Source: Candidatus Stahliibacteriota bacterium | GTDB taxonomy: Bacteria; Hydrothermota; Tepidihabitantia; SM23-42 | Direction of reading: 5' to 3' | Assembly: GCA_030670605.1 (NCBI GenBank) | Contig: DAOVBK010000130.1 | Coordinates: forward strand, 1-5,261 | Length of the DNA stretch: 5,261 nucleotides | In this document: piece by piece, positions 1 through 4,234 of the stretch | Position numbering within the stretch: position 1 is the stretch's first letter | How the letters are laid out: every line of letters begins with the position of its first letter | Notes under the pieces: generated by a model | The model's database searches: none | Seen by the model: only the letters and a program-made list of their open reading frames with translations | Told to the model about the DNA's origin: nothing | Made by a program: the position numbers and the translations under genes

Positions 1-61
1 TATAGAGAAAAGAACGAGGCCTGAGTAAATATAGAAGGTCTCATAGCTGTCGAATTTGTGG
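1..61. other. upstream flank, possible tail of a preceding gene
   Basis: No gene can be identified here. Two forward frames stay open from the window edge and stop early: one ends with TGA at 22-24 (tail YREKNEA) and one with TAA at 26-28 (tail IEKRTRPE). Either could be the C-terminus of an upstream gene, and nothing in these few residues identifies a family. The remaining bases up to the yajC promoter show no hairpin or terminator that I can see. Confidence 0.25.
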
Positions 62-89
62 TTGACTTTGTACCATATATACATATAAT
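62..89 (+). promoter_or_regulatory. sigma70-type promoter for yajC-def-fmt-rsmB
   Basis: A -35 box TTGACT (62-67) is followed by a 16-bp spacer and a perfect -10 box TATAAT (84-89). Transcription would begin near 95-97, giving a leader of about 20 nt before the yajC ATG. The leader contains a good Shine-Dalgarno sequence, AAAGGAG (102-108), 6 nt from the start. It is the only strong promoter seen upstream of the four-gene unit, whose later genes are tightly spaced or overlapping. The prediction rests on box match and spacing alone. Confidence 0.75.
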
Positions 90-114
90 GAAATCAGTAT
101 AAAAGGAGAATGTA

Positions 115-450
115 ATGCTGCTATTTCTGTTTCAACAGATGTGTGAACAAGGCGGTCAACAACAAGGGAATCCGTTGCTGCAGTTCTTACCGTTGGTTCT
201 CATTTTTGTCGTTTTCTATTTTCTGCTCATTCTACCACAACAGAGGAGACAGAAAAAGCATCGGCAGTTGCTCAATGAGTTGAACAAAGGTGACCGTGTC
301 ATAACATCAGCAGGGATATACGGTACCATTGCCAATGTAAAAGAACGTACCGTCATGCTTGTCATAGCAGACGGTGTAAAGGTCGAGATTGAAAAGGGTA
401 ATATCACTGGTAAAGTGAATAAAAAGGACGCGGGGTCGAGAAGTAAGTGA
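115..450 (+). CDS. yajC: YajC, Sec translocon accessory protein
   Basis: This 111-residue protein has the YajC layout. A short Gln/Gly-rich N-terminus (1-20) is followed by one transmembrane helix (about 21-40), a basic stop-transfer stretch beginning PQQRRQKK (41-48), and a small cytoplasmic domain. The family signature appears as GDRVITSAGIYGTI (59-72), equivalent to the usual GDxVVTxGGIxGxV. YajC associates with SecDF and SecYEG at the inner membrane and assists protein export or insertion; it is usually not essential. Length is typical for the family (about 85-120). The ATG at 115 is supported by AAAGGAG at 102-108. In many bacteria secD follows yajC, but here def follows after a 40-nt gap and no secD or secF is in the window. 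The identification is secure; the neighbour is the odd part. Confidence 0.93.
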   Translation: MLLFLFQQMCEQGGQQQGNPLLQFLPLVLIFVVFYFLLILPQQRRQKKHRQLLNELNKGDRVITSAGIYGTIANVKERTVMLVIADGVKVEIEKGNITGKVNKKDAGSRSK

Positions 451-481
451 GAACAAACTAGTATTTTTGTACCTTTCAAAC

Positions 482-487
482 AGAGGT
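482..487 (+). promoter_or_regulatory. Shine-Dalgarno that decides the def start
   Basis: AGAGGT lies 3 nt before GTG 491. The open frame extends back to a TTG at 467, but no purine-rich site precedes that codon at a usable distance. The extra eight residues (MYLSNRGF) also fall outside the conserved start of peptide deformylases. This favours initiation at GTG 491. Confidence 0.6.
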
Positions 488-490
488 TTT

Positions 491-1003
491 GTGGTTCTGA
501 AAATCATCAAGTATCCCGATGCGATACTCAGAAAAAAAGCAGTACCAGTAGATAAAATTTCTGAAGAGATATTCAAACTTGCAGACGACATGATTGAGAC
601 CATGCTCAAGGAGGATGGAATCGGTTTTGCCGCGAATCAAGGTGGATCACTGTGGCGGATATTTGTTATTAATACGACACCCCATGAGGACAAACCGACA
701 CCCGTTGTTATGATCAACCCCGAGGTTCTCAGTCAAGAGGGGTCGGTGAACGCTGAAGAAGGCTGTTTGAGTTTTCCTGAGTTGTATCTCGCTATTGTCC
801 GTCCAGAAAAAGTACGTATGCATGCAAAGGATTTATATAATGAAGATTTTGTTTACGAAATGGACGGTATTTTAGCGCGTGCAGTTTTTCACGAGATCGA
901 CCATTTGAACGGCACGTTGATCATTGATCATGTAGGTGCATTAGAACAGGACAAAGTAAAAAAGTACGTTGACGGTTTGCACTGTAAAACGACACACACA
1001 TGA
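491..1003 (+). CDS. def: peptide deformylase
   Basis: Peptide deformylase removes the N-formyl group from nascent chains at the ribosome exit, using a bound divalent metal (Fe2+ in many enzymes). With the GTG start the protein has 170 residues and begins MVLKIIKYPD, the usual family N-terminus. All three family motifs are intact: GIGFAANQ (43-50, motif 1), EGCLS (90-94, motif 2, metal ligand Cys92) and HEIDH (134-138, motif 3, two metal-binding His and catalytic Glu135). The tail HLNGTLIIDH also fits. It should be an active enzyme. The reading frame is open back to a TTG at 467, but that start lacks a Shine-Dalgarno and would add eight non-conserved residues. The gene overlaps fmt by 4 nt (ATGA at 1000-1003), the classic def-fmt pairing of deformylation and formylation. 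Confidence 0.94.
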   Translation: MVLKIIKYPDAILRKKAVPVDKISEEIFKLADDMIETMLKEDGIGFAANQGGSLWRIFVINTTPHEDKPTPVVMINPEVLSQEGSVNAEEGCLSFPELYLAIVRPEKVRMHAKDLYNEDFVYEMDGILARAVFHEIDHLNGTLIIDHVGALEQDKVKKYVDGLHCKTTHT

Positions 1004-1917
1004 AGATTGTATTTTTTGGTGCGGGTGATTTCGCCTTTCCAATCGCCAGGAAAATTGCGCAGGATTTTGCCTTACAGGGCGTCGTTGTGACTAAACCACG
1101 CCCTCGTGGCCGAGGTCGTAACGTGGTGCTTCCCGGGGTTGCCCAGTGGGCTCAAGAACAGGGGATACAGGTGTTTGCGCCAGACAAACCAGATGACGCG
1201 GATTTCATAGAAGCGGTCACTGGTTGTGAGCCTGATTTGTTTGTGCTCTCTGCGTACGGTCACATTCTCAGTGGCACTGTATTGCGTTTACCAAAGTATG
1301 GTGGTATAAACGTTCATCCGTCACTCTTGCCACGGTACCGTGGTGCGGCACCGATACAGCGGGCACTCATGGCCAGTGAAACAAAAACAGGAGTAACAGT
1401 CATATTCATGGATGAAAAAGTAGACCATGGCAAGATGGTGTTTCAGCAGGAAGTAGCAATCGGACCACAAGACAATTACGGTTCACTCGCTGCGCGTCTA
1501 TCATCAGTTGCTACTGAGACGATTAGTGGTATCATACAATCTATCGCATCGGGGTCGCATACAGTACTAGAACAGGATCATGCGAGCGTAACGTACGCGC
1601 CGAAGATCAAAAAGGAAGAAATGGTCATTGACTGGCATGCATCAACTGACAAGATAATCGGTCTCATCCGTGCACTTTCGCCGAAACCATGTGCTCGTAC
1701 ACATTTCCGTGGTCAGGAACTGAAAATCATCGCTGTAGAACCAGGTGAAAAATCCAACGACCCTGGAACATTGCATGCTGAAAGGAAAAAGCTCTACATC
1801 GGTACAGGAGATGGTTCCATTGTTATAACGAAATTACAGCCCGAGAATAAATCTGTGATTTCCGGTCTTGATTTCATTAATGGCTTTCGTATACAGGAAG
1901 GAGAAGCTATCGGATGA
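1000..1917 (+). CDS. fmt: methionyl-tRNA formyltransferase
   Basis: Fmt transfers a formyl group from 10-formyltetrahydrofolate to Met-tRNAfMet, marking it for bacterial translation initiation. The 305-residue length is typical (E. coli about 315). It starts with a Rossmann strand, MKIVFFGAGDFAFP (1-14), followed by the Lys/Arg-rich loop KPRPRGRGR (32-40). The catalytic core is GGINVHPSLLPRYRGAAPIQ (101-120), containing Asn104 and His106. The third catalytic residue, Asp142, sits in VDHG (141-144). The C-terminal tRNA-binding domain begins near KIKKEEMVIDW (202-212). Start and stop are both shared as ATGA overlaps, with def upstream and rsmB downstream. No Shine-Dalgarno is visible before the ATG at 1000, so translation probably depends on coupling to def. 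No key residue is missing. Confidence 0.95.
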   Translation: MKIVFFGAGDFAFPIARKIAQDFALQGVVVTKPRPRGRGRNVVLPGVAQWAQEQGIQVFAPDKPDDADFIEAVTGCEPDLFVLSAYGHILSGTVLRLPKYGGINVHPSLLPRYRGAAPIQRALMASETKTGVTVIFMDEKVDHGKMVFQQEVAIGPQDNYGSLAARLSSVATETISGIIQSIASGSHTVLEQDHASVTYAPKIKKEEMVIDWHASTDKIIGLIRALSPKPCARTHFRGQELKIIAVEPGEKSNDPGTLHAERKKLYIGTGDGSIVITKLQPENKSVISGLDFINGFRIQEGEAIG

Positions 1918-3179
1918 ATGCGCGAAGTGCTGCACTCAAAGCACTGTGTGATGTCGATGAAGGAATGAATCTCAAGGAAGCGCTCGGTAAGATCTTTGAG
2001 AAGGATGACCTTCCTGATGAGGAGCGTTCGCTTGCAAACGAATTAACGTTTGGTACACTTAGACATCAGGAAGAAATCGACGAGATCGCCAACAGTACCT
2101 ACAATGGCGATTTTGTGTCGCTTGATTCTCAGCTCAGGAACGTATTAAGAATTGCCATATATCAATATCTTTTCCTCGACCGCATTCCAATCTATGCAAT
2201 CGTCAATGAGGCGGTCAATTTCGGACGATCAATGAAAGAACGGGGTTTGATAAACGCGGTCCTCAGAGGCGTCATCAGAAACCAGAAGATCCATGCGCTG
2301 CGGATACCGCGTGCGTGGGTTTTCAAAAAGATCATTGATGTGTATCATGTTGATGGTGAGAAAATAATCGATTCTTTCAAGATACGTCCTACTCCGTATA
2401 TACGCATAAACCGGCTTAAGAGCAGTGTCGATAATGTCATGCGGAAGCTGGCTGCAAGCGGTCTTGAGTATAGGAAAGCAAATTGGTTTGATGAGTTCAA
2501 ATCGGTGAATCGTCTTGGTAATATCATCAACAGTCCGCTCATGAAAGACGGCTGCATTTCAATACATGATGAGGCGCAAGGATTGGTATGTCATCTCGTC
2601 GCACCGCAGCCAGGAGAAACCGTTGTTGACCTCTGTGCCGCACCGGGGAGTAAGACAACGTGCATGGCTGAGCTGATGAGCAATAGTGGTATGCTTGTTG
2701 CCGTTGATATAAACGAGGTACGTATGAAGATGGTTATTGAGAACGTACTGCGACTCGGCGTCAATATCGTGCGACCGGTCATCGCTGACGGACGGCATTA
2801 CAAAATAGAGGGAATAGATAAGGTTTTGGTTGATGCCCCGTGTAGTAATTCAGGTGTCATTGCTAAACGACCAGAAGTAAAAGAGAGAGTGAATGCAAAA
2901 GTTATCAAGCGTCTCGCACGATTGCAGTATGAACTCATCGTTAATGCAGCAACGTTCTTGAAGGTTGGAGGAACATTGATCTATTCTACATGCAGCATTC
3001 TACCACAAGAAAATGAAGAGGTAATACAAACATTTCTCGAGAGCCATCGTCACTTTACTGTTGAGCATGCAAAAGAGTTCACACCAGTTGGTGACACCTA
3101 TCTGAAAGTGCTCCCTGGTGAATACCACACCGATGGGATTTTCGCGGCGCGGCTCAAGAAAATCGCTGAGCCTTCATAG
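1914..3179 (+). CDS. rsmB: 16S rRNA (cytosine967-C5)-methyltransferase RsmB
   Basis: RsmB (Sun/Fmu) uses S-adenosylmethionine to make m5C967 in 16S rRNA, near the ribosomal P site. The 421-residue length matches E. coli (429). An N-terminal NusB-like RNA-binding domain (about 1-140) carries the hallmarks VNEAV (98-102) and INAVLRG (113-119). The C-terminal methyltransferase domain has motif I DLCAAPGSKT (239-248) for SAM binding, VDIN (264-267) for the ribose-binding acidic residue, motif IV DAPCSNSG (307-314) with the product-release Cys310, and motif VI YSTCS (357-361) with nucleophile Cys360. It ends with the usual TDGIFAARL. Motif IV reads SNSG where SGTG or SGLG is usual. The ATG at 1914 overlaps the fmt stop by 4 nt and has GGAAGGAG (1896-1903) at a suitable distance. 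The def-fmt-rsmB order is widely conserved. Confidence 0.94.
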   Translation: MNARSAALKALCDVDEGMNLKEALGKIFEKDDLPDEERSLANELTFGTLRHQEEIDEIANSTYNGDFVSLDSQLRNVLRIAIYQYLFLDRIPIYAIVNEAVNFGRSMKERGLINAVLRGVIRNQKIHALRIPRAWVFKKIIDVYHVDGEKIIDSFKIRPTPYIRINRLKSSVDNVMRKLAASGLEYRKANWFDEFKSVNRLGNIINSPLMKDGCISIHDEAQGLVCHLVAPQPGETVVDLCAAPGSKTTCMAELMSNSGMLVAVDINEVRMKMVIENVLRLGVNIVRPVIADGRHYKIEGIDKVLVDAPCSNSGVIAKRPEVKERVNAKVIKRLARLQYELIVNAATFLKVGGTLIYSTCSILPQENEEVIQTFLESHRHFTVEHAKEFTPVGDTYLKVLPGEYHTDGIFAARLKKIAEPS

Positions 3180-3264
3180 TGTCGCAGTAAACGAAGAGCC
3201 ACTACCCGTACAATAACCCTAGATATACACACACACGCGTTCAGTACCCATTAGATACTATCAA

Positions 3265-3285
3265 TTTCTGTGACAATCACAAAAA
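3265..3285. repeat. interrupted palindrome TGTGA-N3-TCACA
   Basis: TGTGA (3269-3273) and TCACA (3277-3281) are perfect inverted arms around CAA. After one mismatch on each side the symmetry continues as TTT and AAA, so eight of nine pairs match. Its centre lies about 120 bp upstream of the predicted mraZ transcription start. The arms resemble CRP/FNR half-sites, but the 3-bp spacing differs from the 6 bp of CRP and the 4 bp of FNR. It may be an operator for another dimeric regulator, or chance. Confidence 0.4.
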
Positions 3286-3295
3286 CACGCATATA

Positions 3296-3305
3296 GGGTA
3301 TACCC
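3296..3305. repeat. perfect palindrome GGGTATACCC
   Basis: A 10-bp self-complementary sequence lies in the spacer about 100 bp before the predicted mraZ transcription start. It is too short for a stable terminator and is followed by CCC and not by a T run. It could be a dimeric protein site, but no known consensus is claimed. Confidence 0.35.
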
Positions 3306-3315
3306 CCCATTCATA

Positions 3316-3365
3316 AAGTCCCGTAATTTCATAGGTCATAGTAACCTACGTACATTTTGGGACTT
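3316..3365. repeat. nested inverted repeats abutting the mraZ -35 box
   Basis: The outer arms AAGTCCC (3316-3322) and GGGACTT (3359-3365) are perfect 7-bp inverted copies with a 36-bp gap. The right arm shares its last two bases with the TTGACA -35 box. Inside lies a second inverted pair, TAGGT (3332-3336) and ACCTA (3344-3348), with a 7-bp centre. As DNA, the outer arms are 43 bp apart, close to four helical turns, which would suit a regulator bridging two sites. Because they lie upstream of the predicted start, an RNA role would apply only to read-through transcripts. Confidence 0.4.
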
Positions 3366-3391
3366 GACAAATAATCAATAATGAGTAAAAT
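3364..3391 (+). promoter_or_regulatory. sigma70-type promoter for the mraZ/dcw cluster
   Basis: A perfect -35 box TTGACA (3364-3369), a 16-bp spacer and the -10 box TAAAAT (3386-3391) give a strong predicted promoter. It matches the spacing of the yajC promoter. Transcription would start near 3397-3399, only about 12 nt before the mraZ ATG, so the leader is very short. A Pmra-type promoter in front of mraZ is the usual arrangement for dcw clusters. Confidence 0.78.
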
Positions 3392-3415
3392 GGTAAAGAA
3401 TGGGGAGAAATGGGT
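3391..3415 (+). promoter_or_regulatory. predicted MraZ operator, three TGGNN repeats at 10-bp period
   Basis: TGGTA (3391-3395), TGGGG (3401-3405) and TGGGT (3411-3415) are spaced by exactly 5 nt each. The MraZ site described in E. coli is three TGGGN direct repeats with 5-nt spacers, so the second and third copies match fully and the first is one base off. The array runs from the last base of the -10 box, across the predicted transcription start and Shine-Dalgarno, to the mraZ start codon. Bound MraZ would therefore be expected to block its own promoter. Confidence 0.7.
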
Positions 3416-3892
3416 CAAATTAGATTTCGGGGATTCTTCATACATAACCTTGATGACCGGAAGCGGTTGGCAATACCGAGCCAGTTTCGGAATGTCTTGG
3501 TTCATGAGTCTGAAGGTAAGTTGATTCTAACCCCAGGCTATGACCGTGAGATTGCGATTTACGCGCTCAAGACCTGGGAAAAGTTTGAAGAGAACGAACT
3601 GCTTACCTTGTCCATGGACCGCATACAATCACGTCGCTACCGAAGACATTTCACATTCGGAACCAAAGAAGACCATCTTGATGCACAGGGACGGATTTTG
3701 ATCCCAGCTTTTCTTCTGGAGCACTCTGGAATAGAAAAAGAAGTCGTTGTTGTTGGTGAGATTGACTATTTTACATTGTGGTCGCCTCAGCAGTATGAGG
3801 TATTCAGCAAGGAAGTTGAAAAGGCATATTTGGAGGATGCTGAAAGCATCGAAAACTTGAGAAGGAGGAACAATGAGGGTTCAGGCCGTTGA
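3410..3892 (+). CDS. mraZ: transcriptional regulator MraZ
   Basis: MraZ is a ring-forming DNA-binding protein with two AbrB/SpoVT-like domains that represses its own dcw operon. The 160 residues fit the family (about 143-155) with a short basic C-terminal extension. Both DxxxR motifs are present: LDDRKRLAIP (14-23) and LDAQGRILIP (90-99). The first has Lys18 where Gly is usual. A candidate TGG-repeat operator lies directly over the start, supporting autoregulation. The ATG at 3410 is preceded by GGGGAG (3402-3407) at only 2 nt, which is tight. The family usually starts at the residue equivalent to Arg5 (MFxGE), so an unusual ATT start at 3419 cannot be ruled out, but ATG is preferred. The last 20 nt overlap the next gene, including its Shine-Dalgarno region just upstream within mraZ. 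Confidence 0.92.
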   Translation: MGQIRFRGFFIHNLDDRKRLAIPSQFRNVLVHESEGKLILTPGYDREIAIYALKTWEKFEENELLTLSMDRIQSRRYRRHFTFGTKEDHLDAQGRILIPAFLLEHSGIEKEVVVVGEIDYFTLWSPQQYEVFSKEVEKAYLEDAESIENLRRRNNEGSGR

Positions 3893-4214
3893 AGCGGTAA
3901 ACAACAAGAAGGTCTCGTTCTTCTTGCCGAATGGTGAGATCAATGAGCAGGAATTCGAGACGCTAGAGAAAAGATTCATGACTATGATCGAAGCGGGTGA
4001 GTTCAACATAATCATTGACCTCTCACGTGTGAGTCACATGAACTACAAGGTTGTCGGTTGGCTCATTGACTATCAAAAGAAATTCAAGGACCTTGGTGGC
4101 GATATCAAATTGGTGAACGTCTCACCCTATCTCTATGATATATTGAGATTGTACGGATTCTATCCGTTCGAGATCTTTCCGTCAAAAAGAGCTGCACTTA
4201 AGAGCTTTGCGTAG
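3873..4214 (+). CDS. STAS-domain protein, anti-sigma factor antagonist-like
   Basis: This 113-residue protein is a single STAS-like domain: N-terminal strands (about 3-20), an amphipathic helix (25-41), then the core IIIDLSRVSHMNYKVVGWL (46-64) and a closing segment GGDIKLVNVSPYLYDILRLYG (75-95). In SpoIIAA-type anti-anti-sigma factors the core reads DLS...MDSSG, and the first Ser is phosphorylated by a partner kinase. Here it reads MNYKVVG, with Tyr58 in the phosphoserine position, so the classic switch seems absent. Start ATG 3873 follows AAGGAGG (3862-3868), and the gene overlaps mraZ by 20 nt, so it is very likely co-transcribed and coupled. It may act in a partner-switching pathway, as a structural adaptor, or with a membrane complex; the sequence does not choose. 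No sigma factor or anti-sigma kinase is in the window. The fold assignment is good and the function unknown. Confidence 0.8.
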   Translation: MRVQAVEAVNNKKVSFFLPNGEINEQEFETLEKRFMTMIEAGEFNIIIDLSRVSHMNYKVVGWLIDYQKKFKDLGGDIKLVNVSPYLYDILRLYGFYPFEIFPSKRAALKSFA

Positions 4215-4224
4215 GCTTTGCTAG
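4204..4224 (+). repeat. imperfect tandem duplication at the STAS stop codon
   Basis: GCTTTGCGTAG (4204-4214) is followed directly by GCTTTGCTAG (4215-4224), the same sequence with one base missing. The first copy supplies the TAG stop of the STAS gene. The second lies in the short spacer before rsmH. This looks like a small slippage duplication. Confidence 0.6.
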
Positions 4225-4234
4225 CTGTCGCATC

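Larger units (their letters stand above)
3180..3363. other. non-coding spacer between rsmB and the mraZ promoter
   Basis: This stretch holds no credible gene in any frame, no tRNA and no recognisable riboswitch. It contains a short AC run (3227-3236), an interrupted palindrome around TGTGA-CAA-TCACA, the 10-bp palindrome GGGTATACCC, and a nested pair of inverted repeats running into the -35 box. There is no GC-rich stem followed by a T run on the forward strand, so transcripts from the yajC promoter may read through into the division cluster. Confidence 0.7.

Noticed and set aside
44..52. TAGCTGTCG occurring both before yajC and before rsmH (4222-4230)
   Set aside because: Nine-base matches are expected many times by chance in a window of this size, and the two contexts share nothing else.
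969..997. TTGACG near the end of def, considered as a promoter for fmt
   Set aside because: No -10-like sequence lies 16-18 bp downstream, and fmt overlaps def, so it is simply part of the operon.
1096..1109. CCACG-CCCT-CGTGG hairpin in fmt
   Set aside because: A short stem within codons for a Pro/Arg/Gly-rich loop, explained by the protein sequence and with no regulatory context.
1330..1343. Perfect 14-bp palindrome CCACGGTACCGTGG inside fmt
   Set aside because: It encodes the conserved Pro-Arg-Tyr-Arg-Gly of the catalytic motif; the symmetric amino-acid order with these codons produces the palindrome, so no DNA-level role is needed.
3151..3172. GGCTCA and TGAGCC inverted repeat at the end of rsmB, considered as a terminator
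   Set aside because: The stem is only 6 bp with a 10-nt loop, lies inside the coding sequence and is not followed by a T run.
3227..3236. AC dinucleotide run in the spacer
   Set aside because: Only five units; too short to suggest a functional or phase-variable repeat.
3381..3518. Short forward frame of about 45 codons starting ATG AGT AAA and overlapping the start of mraZ
   Set aside because: It begins upstream of the predicted transcription start, has no Shine-Dalgarno and no recognisable protein features, and most of it is mraZ read in another frame.
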